Part shown: one piece after another, positions 17,433-29,114 of the stretch | How positions within the stretch are numbered: position 1 is the stretch's first letter | Layout: each line of letters starts with the position of its first letter | NCBI GenBank assembly: GCA_025996815.1 | Contig: BNTT01000024.1 | Span: forward strand, 1-30,853 | Reading direction: 5' to 3' | Length of the DNA: 30,853 nt | Origin: Bacteroidia bacterium | Lineage (GTDB): Bacteria > Bacteroidota > Bacteroidia > Bacteroidales > Azobacteroidaceae | Program-made: the position numbers and the translations under genes | The notes under the pieces: model-generated | Databases searched by the model: none | Seen by the model: only the letters and a program-made list of their open reading frames with translations | What the model was told of the DNA's origin: nothing

Positions 17433-20400
17433 TTAATTGATTTTTATTTTTTTCTTCATTGTTTTTATTTTATTTGCAATATCTTGGTTGATATTGTCTT
17501 TATTGTCTTTTTGGTATTTATCCAAATGACTGTATAACAATCCGGAAGAATCAAACAAAGACACATCGTTCACTGTTTCTATCAAATTTAAGACTTTTTC
17601 AATATCTGTATTGTTATCCAATTTTGTTGTTAATATCGTTACAACATATCCTTTCTGATTATTATTTCCATGCTGCATTATAATAGACAAAAAATCAAAA
17701 TTATCTGCATAATCATTGCTGTTGTCTTTTTTAAAAGAACTAACAGCTAATTTTAATAGTTTCTGAGGTAAACTATTTATAAAAGTGCTATCTTTTGTCA
17801 CTATTAACGCTGTAAGCATATTTTTATAGCGTTCTTGTGAGATTAGAGTTTCGAGCAACGTGAAAACTTCGTTTGAGTTCTCTTTTTGGGCATAGGTTAG
17901 CAAAACTTCAAGTTTTGTCTTCACTTTTTCATCTGCAAGCACATAACTATCTTCCTTGTTTTTTTGATTAAAACAATGTTGTAGCAATGTTAATCTATTG
18001 CTTTCTTTAAAATTATTTTTTTCTTCATAATTTTCGTCATCATCAAAAATTAAATCAAGAATAGGGTTAAGAGTGTACCCTTTTGTAATTAGTTTTAAAA
18101 ATTTAGCATCAAGGTTTGCGTGCTTCAGCAACTTGTCAATTTCATTTTTCACATCAGTTTTATTGTTTGTTATGCGATAAATGTTTATCACAAAATCTGT
18201 TATTTCTTGAATATAGACATCAGTAGCAATACAGTCATCAACAAAGTTTTTTTGTACACACCAACCTTGTTGAGACCACCAATTGGGTTGGTTTGCATAA
18301 CTGGGGTGTGGCATCTTCCTATCATTCACAATCAAACCATATAATGCCTGTGGTTGGATTGCTAAAGTCCTATCCGGAATGAGATTTAACAAAGGATTCA
18401 TAAATTTTAGAATGTTTGCAATCTCATCAATAGTTTTTCCTCTCATTCTTGACTCATCATTGGTTTGTCCAATAACTCTCGCAAAAAGAGTTGAATAAGT
18501 TCCGGGTGCAATATTCTTTTTATTTTCAAATAACCATTTTACTTTTTGATATTCTTTTGTTTCGGTATCTAATAGAATCTCGTCTTTTTCCGAACTTGCC
18601 AATTCTTGAATGCGCTGTGTTACATACTCATTTGAAATCAAATATTCAATTTGTTCTTCGGAAAAATCTACTAAATGAGCCGAATTGTGATGTTGAGTGT
18701 AAGTGGAGGATAATGCAATAGAAGTTTCTTTATCTGTAAATACTTTCAAGACAGCATTGAACAATAATATCTGATGCTTAAGTCCATTAGTTTCATCAAT
18801 ATGCTTACTTTCGTCTACCAAGTTTGTTTTAACACTACTATCCCCTTGTCGTTCTCTTAATAGAGCGTATTTACAAAGATTCTCGTGATTTTTCGTTTTT
18901 GAAATAACATTTGGAAGGTAAAGCTGAACTTTTTCATCAACTCTTTTGGCAAAATGTGTTTTCAATGGGTATTGTATATTAATTTGTGTTATTAAATCAA
19001 CATACGCAATCATATCTGTTTCTATTAAATTGTTCTTAATTGCATTACCTAATCTATCAACAATATAATCTGCAATATGTTCCTGTTCGTTGCTCCACGC
19101 ATTTAAAACTTTCTCAGCATCAAACGTTTCAATCGCATCTTTGACATCCGCTGCAATATCATCAAATTGGTGATATGAATTAGTCAAAACTCGACTTAAA
19201 TCAGATATTTCTACTTTTCCAAGTGCAATTTGGGCAATACGAAGAAATCGGTTTGTATTCGCATCTCCGTTTGAATACTCTCCGTTAAAAAGTTGGGGAG
19301 AATTGCTGATTGCTTTGTAATATGCAGGATATTCTTCTCTAATTATTAAAATACAGCATATCAATGTTTCATTTTTATTTGCAAAATCAGGCTTACCATA
19401 ATCATAGTTCATTTCTGCTAATAAATTATTGAACAATTGTATTATTCTGCGCGGATTTTTCGCAAACTCTTTTGAAGCAATATTGATAGTTTCATTCTTG
19501 AGAGAGAAACCTGATTTTTCACAAATTTGTTTTGCGAAAGCATACATATCAGTTTCACCGTATGGCTTAATGCGAATAGTAACATTAAAGAATTTACGCA
19601 AAAATTCCTCTTTTTCTTTGTTACAATCGTCTGTATCTTTCTTGCTGTTTTTAATAATGTGATTTTTCAGAGCTTCATCATCGACAGGAATTACAAACAC
19701 TATGCTATACAGCTCTGAACTCAAAAAAGTTTTAATATCTGTAAGTAAATTATAGGCTACATCATTACTGCAACGGTCGATGTTATCAATTACAAGCACA
19801 AGTTTTTCCAAATTCTGAATAGAATTATCTCGTTTTACCCATTTTAAAACCTTATTCGTTTTTGACAGAGAATTTGATACAACTTCTTTAAAACATTCCT
19901 CAAATTGTTCCGGTGCAAATAGATGCGGTTTTGTAACAGAAATTTTAAGTTTAAGAATGAAGCCCTGTAAAATCGTGTATATCAGAGAGGCAAAAGAAAC
20001 AACAGCAGAGATGGTTAAACTTGTTTTCCATGAAGTATCATCAGCGCAAAATATCGAAACAATACAAACAATGAAAAGAACTGATAATACGATAATTGAT
20101 ATAGGAATGTTTTTCCAATTAAATTTATATGTTTCACCCACATCAGTGGCTTCATTTTCATAAAACTTTTTCATTAAATCAGTTTCTTCATATTGCAAAT
20201 CTTCCCGCAGTTTTCGCAAAAACATTCTTCTGAATGAATCATTGACATATTGCCAAGCATCATAAGTAACAAATTTTACTTTATCTTGCTCAAACTCTTG
20301 TTTGGAAGTTTCTATAATAGAGGATTTTCCTGTTCCCCAATTCCCAAACAATCCAACTGTAAAAACTTTATTGGATTCTGTGTTTCTGATAATCTTTGTC

Positions 20401-20483
20401 AAATTATCGGAGTAAATTTTCGTTTTAAGAAAATCATTCTCGTTCAGATTTATTTCTTTGTCAATGATAAATTTGCGTTCCAT
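17433..20483 (-). CDS. KAP-family P-loop NTPase with two membrane helices
   Basis: A 1016-residue protein. Walker A is GLFGNWGTGKSSI (47-55 core), followed by FVTYDAWQYVNDSFRRMFLRK, the diagnostic KAP stretch. Two membrane helices (~126-145 and ~154-177) are inserted between Walker A and Walker B, as in the KAP family. Walker B is LVLVIDNIDRCSND (~228-241). Then come PHLFAPEQFEECF and NPRRIIQLFNNLLAEMNY. The last ~600 residues are helical and repeat-like, without a recognised domain. KAP NTPases are membrane-attached STAND-related ATPases; several occur in phage-defence loci. It is the first gene of an operon with mod, yhcG and res, stopping one base before mod. Very AT-rich compared with the flanking nadB-malQ genes, which suggests horizontal acquisition. 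Confidence 0.85.
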   Translation of the reverse strand: MERKFIIDKEINLNENDFLKTKIYSDNLTKIIRNTESNKVFTVGLFGNWGTGKSSIIETSKQEFEQDKVKFVTYDAWQYVNDSFRRMFLRKLREDLQYEETDLMKKFYENEATDVGETYKFNWKNIPISIIVLSVLFIVCIVSIFCADDTSWKTSLTISAVVSFASLIYTILQGFILKLKISVTKPHLFAPEQFEECFKEVVSNSLSKTNKVLKWVKRDNSIQNLEKLVLVIDNIDRCSNDVAYNLLTDIKTFLSSELYSIVFVIPVDDEALKNHIIKNSKKDTDDCNKEKEEFLRKFFNVTIRIKPYGETDMYAFAKQICEKSGFSLKNETINIASKEFAKNPRRIIQLFNNLLAEMNYDYGKPDFANKNETLICCILIIREEYPAYYKAISNSPQLFNGEYSNGDANTNRFLRIAQIALGKVEISDLSRVLTNSYHQFDDIAADVKDAIETFDAEKVLNAWSNEQEHIADYIVDRLGNAIKNNLIETDMIAYVDLITQINIQYPLKTHFAKRVDEKVQLYLPNVISKTKNHENLCKYALLRERQGDSSVKTNLVDESKHIDETNGLKHQILLFNAVLKVFTDKETSIALSSTYTQHHNSAHLVDFSEEQIEYLISNEYVTQRIQELASSEKDEILLDTETKEYQKVKWLFENKKNIAPGTYSTLFARVIGQTNDESRMRGKTIDEIANILKFMNPLLNLIPDRTLAIQPQALYGLIVNDRKMPHPSYANQPNWWSQQGWCVQKNFVDDCIATDVYIQEITDFVINIYRITNNKTDVKNEIDKLLKHANLDAKFLKLITKGYTLNPILDLIFDDDENYEEKNNFKESNRLTLLQHCFNQKNKEDSYVLADEKVKTKLEVLLTYAQKENSNEVFTLLETLISQERYKNMLTALIVTKDSTFINSLPQKLLKLAVSSFKKDNSNDYADNFDFLSIIMQHGNNNQKGYVVTILTTKLDNNTDIEKVLNLIETVNDVSLFDSSGLLYSHLDKYQKDNKDNINQDIANKIKTMKKKIKIN

Positions 20484-20524
20484 ATCATTTATTCTTTAAT
20501 CATATTCCAATTTAATTTCAATCG

Positions 20525-20532
20525 CAAAGGTA
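20525..20532 (-). promoter_or_regulatory. -7 box for the KAP-mod-yhcG-res operon
   Basis: On the minus strand TACCTTTG matches TAnnTTTG, with TTTC about 19 nt upstream in place of TTTG. It lies just past the 3' end of malQ and about 42 nt before the KAP start codon, giving the four-gene island its own promoter. Confidence 0.55.
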
Positions 20533-20543
20533 CAACTTTTTCC

Positions 20544-22442
20544 TTAATTTGAAACTTGCCCATCCTTGCACGCCACCAGCCGCCTAATCTTGGCATTCAA
20601 GCCATCGGCTGCCAGCAAAGCCTCGATGGGGAGGTGCATTCGATACCGCCAATAGTTGTTGGGGTCTGATGGGATGTTGATGCGCTCGGCTTCGATGTTG
20701 GGGTTGCGGAGGGTGGTGTCGATTGCCAGCCAGTCTTGGAAGGGGATGATGGTGAGCCGTGAGGGGGACTCGAGGTGGTTGCGGAGGATGATTTCTGCCA
20801 ATTCGGAGGGCAGTTCGTCGGGGGCGGTGCCGTTTTGCCGGAGCACGGTGTTGTAATACCGCTGCGTTTTTTCGCGGTCTTCGTGCCACCAGCCGCGCAG
20901 GGTGGTCATATCGTGGGTGGAAGGACTGCACACCGACCAAGAGGGCAGGTTTTGCAAGTCCGTAAATTCGCAGTCGGTCGCTTTGGGCATCCGCTCGATT
21001 TCGAGGCTGAGGATGCGCAGTTCGTTCATCACTTCGGGCACGCAGGCGGGAATCATCCCCAAATCTTCGCCACAAGCCAGCATGGCGGTGCTTTCGACCA
21101 ATGGGCGGAGGTGTTTCTGCCCTTCCTGCTTCCAAAATTGGTTGTGGCGGCGGTAGAAATAGTCCCAATGCAGGTCGCCAAGTTCGGTGGCGGTGATGCG
21201 CGGGTGATATTTGGGCTGTTGCGGGTCAAGGTCGCTGCGGCGAGGCTCTTCGATGAATAGTTCTTGCGGATAGTCTTTGATTTCGTCGGCTGTGAATGGC
21301 AGGGCGGGGCTGAAGTAGCCGTTTATGCCGGATGTGTCGGGGACGGGGATTTGCCAGATGCGGAAAAATCCCAAAATGTGGTCGATGCGGTAGGCATCGA
21401 AATAGTCCGCCATCTTGCGGAAGCGATTTTTCCACCATTGGTAGTCGTTGGCAGCCATCGCCTCCCAGTTGTAGGTGGGGAAACCCCAATTTTGTCCGTC
21501 CGTGGCGAAGGCATCGGGAGGGGCACCGGCTTGAAAATCGAGGTTGAACAGGTGCGGCTCGGTTTGCACTTCCACGCTGTCGCGACTGACCCCGATGGGG
21601 ATGTCGCCTTTCAGCAGCACGCCGTGGGCGCGGGCGTAGGCTTTGGCGGTGCGCATTTGTGTGTCGGCGTGGTATTGGAGGAAATAGTGCAATTCGGGTG
21701 GGGTAGGGGATTGCGGGTCAAGCCCGCAATGACAACTGCCGGCGCAATGGCTTGCGTAGGGGACGAGCCACGTTTTGTTGGCGGCAAAAAAGGCGGCGAA
21801 GGGCTTGGATTTGAGCACTTTGTCGCCCTCTTGGGCAAATATCTCTTTGAAAAATTCCCATTTGTAGCGGTCAACGGCTTCGTAGTCTAATGCCGGTAAG
21901 TCGTTGAGTTCCTGCTGTTTGGCGGTGTAAAATGCGTGCCGTGCGGGGGCTTTCAATTTGCCCATCGCTTCTAAGTTGAGGTAGAGCGGATGCAGGGCGT
22001 AGATGGAAATCGCGTTGTAGGGGTAGGAATCTGCCCGCGTGTGGGTACGGGTGGTGTCGTTGATGGGGAGGGTTTGGATGACGGTTATGCCAACGTGTTT
22101 CGCCCAGTCAATCAGCAGTTTAAGGTCGCCAAAATCGCCGATGCCGAAACTGTTTTTGGTGCGTAGCGAAAAAATGGGGATGGCGATGCCCGCCTCTTTC
22201 AGGCGGTGGTTGTTGCCGTCCTCCCAGCGGATATTGCCGTGCGCATCTTTGATAAAGTATTTGTATTCAACGGTTTCGCGAATGTCTGCGATGTCCGTTT
22301 CGACCTGCCATTCGGGGTAGGCAGGGCAGGCGAGGGGCACGGCGCGTGCGGGGTCCCATTCGCCCAATGCCGGCGTGGAGCCTGACAGGTGGATGGTTTC
22401 GCCCCAGCGGGTTTCCTTGCGTGTTTTAAAAGTGGTGAACAT
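20544..22442 (-). CDS. malQ: 4-alpha-glucanotransferase (GH77) with CBM20-like domain
   Basis: MalQ transfers alpha-1,4-glucan segments between maltodextrins in the cytoplasm. I chose MFTTFKTRKETRWGETIHLSG at 22442, a normal CBM20 start; an upstream ATG at 22466 is possible. Residues ~1-82 are one starch-binding-type domain (GSTPALGEWDPA, EYKYFIKD). The GH77 barrel starts at about 88 (AIPIFSLRTKNSFGIGDFGD). Catalytic residues are visible: nucleophile D354 (DAYRIDHILGFFR), acid/base E459 (ACGEDLGMIP) and D511 (STHDMTTLRGWW). At 632 residues it is shorter than the ~890-residue Bacteroides forms, which carry two starch-binding domains. Residues 237-246 (CHCGLDPQSP) come from a palindromic repeat. 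Its start overlaps the end of nadB by 17 nt, so the two are translationally coupled. Confidence 0.92.
   Translation of the reverse strand: MFTTFKTRKETRWGETIHLSGSTPALGEWDPARAVPLACPAYPEWQVETDIADIRETVEYKYFIKDAHGNIRWEDGNNHRLKEAGIAIPIFSLRTKNSFGIGDFGDLKLLIDWAKHVGITVIQTLPINDTTRTHTRADSYPYNAISIYALHPLYLNLEAMGKLKAPARHAFYTAKQQELNDLPALDYEAVDRYKWEFFKEIFAQEGDKVLKSKPFAAFFAANKTWLVPYASHCAGSCHCGLDPQSPTPPELHYFLQYHADTQMRTAKAYARAHGVLLKGDIPIGVSRDSVEVQTEPHLFNLDFQAGAPPDAFATDGQNWGFPTYNWEAMAANDYQWWKNRFRKMADYFDAYRIDHILGFFRIWQIPVPDTSGINGYFSPALPFTADEIKDYPQELFIEEPRRSDLDPQQPKYHPRITATELGDLHWDYFYRRHNQFWKQEGQKHLRPLVESTAMLACGEDLGMIPACVPEVMNELRILSLEIERMPKATDCEFTDLQNLPSWSVCSPSTHDMTTLRGWWHEDREKTQRYYNTVLRQNGTAPDELPSELAEIILRNHLESPSRLTIIPFQDWLAIDTTLRNPNIEAERINIPSDPNNYWRYRMHLPIEALLAADGLNAKIRRLVACKDGQVSN
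21710..21730. repeat. palindromic repeat inside malQ
   Basis: ATTGCGGG and CCCGCAAT form a perfect 8-bp stem with the loop TCAAG. The translated product CHCGLDPQSP is a hallmark I recall from a widespread dispersed repeat. It is in frame, in a loop of the GH77 domain between KTWLVPYA and ELHYFLQYHAD. Confidence 0.65.
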
Positions 22443-24009
22443 CGTGATTTTTGCGCGGATAATCAATGGTGTAATGCAGCCCGCGGCTCTCTTTGCGCTC
22501 CATCGCCTGCTTGATGACGAGGTAGCCCACGTTGATGATGTTGCGGAGTTCGCAGATGTCTTTGCTCACGATGCTTCGGGCAAACAAACTTTCTGTTTCT
22601 TTGTAGAGCAGTTCTAAACGTTCAAACGCCCGCTCTAAACGCAGATTGGAGCGCACAATGCCCACATAATTGCTCATATAGGTGCCCACTTCTCTGGCTT
22701 CCTGCGTGATTAAGACCATTTCTTCGGTCAGCGAAGTGCCCTTATCGTTCCATTCGGGGATGTCGTCCTTGAAGGTGTAGTCGCTCAGATGCGCCATCGT
22801 GTGCTTGGAAGCGGCATCGGCATAGACAATCGCCTCGATTAACGAGTTGGAAGCCAGACGGTTAGCACCGTGCAAGCCGGTGCGCGAACATTCGCCTGCC
22901 GCATACAACCTGTTGATGGTCGTGCAGGCGTTCATATCCACCACGATGCCGCCGCAGAGGTAATGCGCCGCCGGAGCCACGGGGATGTATTCTTTCGTGA
23001 TGTCGATGCCTTCGGAGAGGCATTTTTCGTAAATCGTGGGGTATTCGCGCTTCGTTTCTTCGGCGGGTTTGTGGGTCACGTCGAGATAGACGAAGTCGCT
23101 ACCGCTGTTTTTCATTTCGCTGTCGATGGCGCGTGCCACGATGTCGCGTGGTGCCAGATTGCCGCGCTCGTCGTATTTGTGCATAAATTCTTTGCCGTCG
23201 CGGGTGCGCAAAACGGCTCCGTAGCCCCGCATCGCCTCGGTGATAAGGAACGACGGGCGTTCCATCGGGTTGTAGAGCGCGGTGGGGTGGAACTGCACAA
23301 ATTCCATATCCTTGACCAGCCCCTTGGCGCGATAGACCATCGCGATGCCGTCGCCGGTAGCCACCAGCGGGTTGGTCGTGGTCTGATAGATGCAGCCGAT
23401 GCCGCCCGTGCAAATCATCGTCACTTTCGACAAAAAAGTGTGAATTTTGTTCGTCCCCTCGTCCAAAACGTAGGCACCGTAGCACTCGATGTTGGGCGTA
23501 TCTTTTGTCACTTTCTGTCCCAGATGGTGCTGTGTGAGTATCTCAATCGCAAAATGGTGGTCAAACACCTTGACGTTAGGATGCCGCTTGATGGCGTTGA
23601 TGAGGCTTTCCTGAATCTCCTGACCGGTGTTGTCCTTGTGGTGCAGGATGCGAAATTCAGAATGCCCACCCTCCTTGTGCAGGTCAAATTCGCCCTGCGC
23701 GTCTTTGTCAAAATCCACGCCCCAGCGTACAAGTTCCGTGATTTGTTGTGGGGCTTCGCGCACCACTTTCTCCACCACCGCCTTGTCGCAAATACCATCG
23801 CCGGCAACCAAAGTGTCGTGCACGTGCTTCTCAAAATCATCGTAAGGCAATGTAACAGAGGCAATTCCGCCCTGCGCATAAAACGTGTTGGCATCCTCCA
23901 AAGTGGTTTTGCACAGCAACGCCACGCTCGCCTTGTCCGCCAACTTCAAGGCATAACTCATCCCGGCAATGCCGGAACCAATCACGAGACAATCAAATTT
24001 GTGAATCAT
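22426..24009 (-). CDS. nadB: L-aspartate oxidase
   Basis: NadB oxidises L-aspartate to iminoaspartate with FAD, the first step of de novo NAD synthesis. The start at 24009 (MIHKFDCLVIGSGIAGMSYA) puts the FAD-binding GxGxxG at the very N-terminus; the longer upstream frame reads through the promoter and is rejected. Other diagnostic parts: YAQGGIASVTLPYDDFEKHV, HSEFRILHHKDNTGQEI, the active-site region EFVQFHPTALYNP, RDIVARAIDSEM, and the C-terminal FAD segment YAAGECSRTGLHGANRLASNSL. The length of 527 residues is normal. nadA and nadC are not adjacent in the window. It ends 17 nt inside the start of malQ, an unusual partner. Confidence 0.95.
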   Translation of the reverse strand: MIHKFDCLVIGSGIAGMSYALKLADKASVALLCKTTLEDANTFYAQGGIASVTLPYDDFEKHVHDTLVAGDGICDKAVVEKVVREAPQQITELVRWGVDFDKDAQGEFDLHKEGGHSEFRILHHKDNTGQEIQESLINAIKRHPNVKVFDHHFAIEILTQHHLGQKVTKDTPNIECYGAYVLDEGTNKIHTFLSKVTMICTGGIGCIYQTTTNPLVATGDGIAMVYRAKGLVKDMEFVQFHPTALYNPMERPSFLITEAMRGYGAVLRTRDGKEFMHKYDERGNLAPRDIVARAIDSEMKNSGSDFVYLDVTHKPAEETKREYPTIYEKCLSEGIDITKEYIPVAPAAHYLCGGIVVDMNACTTINRLYAAGECSRTGLHGANRLASNSLIEAIVYADAASKHTMAHLSDYTFKDDIPEWNDKGTSLTEEMVLITQEAREVGTYMSNYVGIVRSNLRLERAFERLELLYKETESLFARSIVSKDICELRNIINVGYLVIKQAMERKESRGLHYTIDYPRKNHDVHHF

Positions 24010-24031
24010 ATTTTTTTGAAATAATCGTGGA

Positions 24032-24039
24032 CAAAGGTA
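24032..24039 (-). promoter_or_regulatory. -7 box for nadB-malQ
   Basis: On the minus strand TACCTTTG fits the Bacteroidota -7 box. A TTG lies about 23 nt upstream, slightly longer than ideal spacing. The nadB ATG is 22 nt downstream of the box, supporting the chosen start. Confidence 0.5.
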
Positions 24040-24227
24040 AGAAAAATTTTCATCACTTCGTTCAACGCAACATCTTGCGGCTCTCAACATCTTAATTCAG
24101 CGTAGGCTCTGCCTGCGTTGACGATAAAAGCAAGGCTTCAGCCCAATGTCATTAAGTTAATCTATAATTGACTGAAAATCAATTGGACAATGAGGGGGAA
24201 ATATTTTTTGTGGAAAAAATAAAAAAA

Positions 24228-24290
24228 ACCATTGGTTTAAACAACAATAATCTGTTGTTTACGTTGTATATCAAACAACAGGACAATGGT
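24228..24290. repeat. nested inverted repeats, possible IS end or terminator
   Basis: Outer arms ACCATTG (24228-24234) and CAATGGT (24284-24290) enclose AAACAACA (24239-24246), TGTTGTTT (24253-24260) and a further AAACAACA near 24273. It sits next to the transposase relic, so it may be part of the old element. Confidence 0.35.
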
Positions 24291-24324
24291 AGCAATAAAT
24301 GAACGAATAATGAAAGATAGGACA

Positions 24325-24560
24325 TCTGACTTCCGTTACTAAGGCGGCTTTTTGTTCGCAACGGGCTAAATTACAACCCGAGTTTTTTGAGGCATGGAAT
24401 AAAGTTTTAGTTGATAGTTTTTACAAAAATTATGGTGAAAACGCCAAGCGCTGGCACGGCTTTATCCTTATGGCAATAGATGGGACAACCCTCTCACTGC
24501 CCAATACAGAGGCTCTGCGCGCACTTTATGGTAGCTCCGGCAATCAACATGGCGAGCATA
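24325..24560 (+). pseudogene. truncated IS4-type DDE transposase fragment
   Basis: The frame reads SVTKAAFCSQRAKLQPEFF, then KRWHGFILMAIDGTTLSLPNT and EALRALYGSSGNQHGE. This is the segment around the first catalytic aspartate (AIDGTTLSLP) of IS4-family transposases. The N-terminus is lost behind stop codons, and the remaining two catalytic residues are absent because the frame runs into the 3' end of the Uma2 gene. It cannot be active. The match ends close to the point where the neighbouring gene begins, marking a recombination junction. Confidence 0.7.
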
Positions 24561-24591
24561 TTTTATGCGTTGACCCTGAAAGATTAACGAC

Positions 24592-25245
24592 CTACTCCTC
24601 AAAAAGTTCTTCGAGGTCAATTTCCAGCCCCTCAAAGATGGATACCGGCACTTTGCCGGTAAATTCGTAGGTGGTGCCTTCGTTATATTTGCCGTTTTCT
24701 TGCAGCAGAAAGACGGTCAGCCCTTTGTCTTTGGGATAGACCACCCAGTATTCTCTTACGCCGGATTCTTCGTAGAGTTTGAATTTTTCAGACAAATCGC
24801 GCTTTGCTGTGGAGGGCGATTGCACCTCCACGATTAAATCGGGCGCACCGATGCAACCTGCCTCGTCTAATTTTTTCGGGTCGCAAATGACACAAATATC
24901 GGGTTGAACAACGGTGTAGATTTTATTGTCTGCCGTTTCGCCATTTTTGGGGAAGCGCACATCGAATGGCGCGTGATAAATTTTACACTTTCCTTTGCGC
25001 TTTCTTATGAACAAGTTGACGAAGAAAGCCAAATTTGTTGAAATTTCTGCATGCCATCGCGATGGCGCACTAAACAAGTCATACACCACGCCATTGATAA
25101 TCTCGCGCCGCTTGTCGTCTGCCCACGACAGATAGTCGGCGTAGGTGTACATGCGTGGGTTGGCATAGCCATACTCTGTTGGTGGTTCGCAGACCATGAA
25201 CGTTTCCGGTTCATAGACCGGATATTCTTTGTGTTCCTTTTCCAT
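24592..25245 (-). CDS. Uma2-family (DUF820) PD-(D/E)xK protein
   Basis: A 217-residue protein with the Uma2 layout: MYTYADYLSWADDKRREIINGVVYD, then HAEISTNLAFFVNLF, VQPDICVIC (D116), GAPDLIVEVQSPSTAKRD (D136, E140) and KFKLYEESGVREYWVVYP. These residues form a restriction-endonuclease-like core; the biological role of Uma2 proteins is unknown. It has its own -7 box (25278-25285) and is divergent from the SNF2 gene. It lies next to a broken transposase, and related genes are common in mobile or variable regions. Confidence 0.85.
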   Translation of the reverse strand: MEKEHKEYPVYEPETFMVCEPPTEYGYANPRMYTYADYLSWADDKRREIINGVVYDLFSAPSRWHAEISTNLAFFVNLFIRKRKGKCKIYHAPFDVRFPKNGETADNKIYTVVQPDICVICDPKKLDEAGCIGAPDLIVEVQSPSTAKRDLSEKFKLYEESGVREYWVVYPKDKGLTVFLLQENGKYNEGTTYEFTGKVPVSIFEGLEIDLEELFEE

Positions 25246-25277
25246 GATTATTTTTTTTATTTTGTGAATATTTGGGA

Positions 25278-25285
25278 CAAAGATA
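25278..25285 (-). promoter_or_regulatory. -7 box for the Uma2 gene
   Basis: On the minus strand TATCTTTG matches TAnnTTTG, about 32 nt upstream of the ATG at 25245. The -33 element is not clear. Confidence 0.45.
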
Positions 25286-25308
25286 CAACTTTTTTGGAAA
25301 TAAATGTG

Positions 25309-25347
25309 TATCTTTGTGCTTGATTTCGAATTTTTTATGTAATTTTG
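25309..25347 (+). promoter_or_regulatory. two candidate -7 boxes for the SNF2 gene
   Basis: TATCTTTG (25309-25316) and TAATTTTG (25340-25347) both fit TAnnTTTG upstream of the ATG at 25412. The second has a TTG about 17 nt upstream. Together with the minus-strand box at 25278 they form a compact divergent promoter region. Confidence 0.4.
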
Positions 25348-25411
25348 CGCCCGTAAATTGAAAAATGGGGAAATGAGGTATTTCCTAACACGCTCTTAAA
25401 CAGTAAAAAAC

Positions 25412-28948
<3,537 letters not shown>

Positions 28949-28959
28949 ACATTGCCATA

Positions 28960-28992
28960 AAACCTGTTAGGTCTCGAAGACCTAACAGGTTT
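28960..28992. terminator. perfect 15-bp-stem hairpin after SNF2 gene
   Basis: AAACCTGTTAGGTCT, loop CGA, then AGACCTAACAGGTTT. It starts 11 nt after the SNF2 stop. There is only a short T-run (TTT), so it may be a terminator or a copy of a dispersed Bacteroidota repeat of the AACCTGTTAGGT type. Confidence 0.6.
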
Positions 28993-29057
28993 AACAGTGC
29001 GATGATTCTGCGATTAATTCATTCCTTTTTCACCAATTCAAAAAAGCCTCCAATTTC

Positions 29058-29087
29058 TTGCACATTCAAAAAAATTCATTACCTTTG
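29058..29087 (+). promoter_or_regulatory. promoter of toxin-antitoxin operon
   Basis: TTG (29058-29060) and TACCTTTG (29080-29087) are separated by 19 nt, a near-consensus Bacteroidota promoter. The antitoxin ATG lies about 27 nt downstream of the -7 box. Confidence 0.65.
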
Positions 29088-29114
29088 TAGGATAAAATAA
29101 AAATAAAGAGAATT

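Larger units (their letters stand above)
24010..24591. other. gene-poor scar between nadB and Uma2 gene
   Basis: Contains the nadB promoter, an imperfect hairpin with arms at 24092-24098 and 24102-24108 (CGTAGGC/GCCTGCG), a nested inverted-repeat cluster (24228-24290) and a truncated IS4-type transposase frame (about 24325-24560). No intact gene is present. The ATG at 24470 belongs to the transposase relic and reads into the 3' end of the opposite-strand Uma2 gene. Confidence 0.6.

Noticed and set aside
8762..20483. PglZ domain, ATPase, methyltransferase and helicase within 12 kb, suggesting a BREX system
   Set aside because: The PglZ domain is fused to a receiver domain, as in PorX, and is separated from the restriction operon by the CLC gene. 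No PglX, BrxC or BrxL is present; the methyltransferase is the short type III Mod form.
22870..24024. 384-codon open frame antisense to nadB
   Set aside because: It mirrors the codon bias of nadB, with no family resemblance or promoter of its own.
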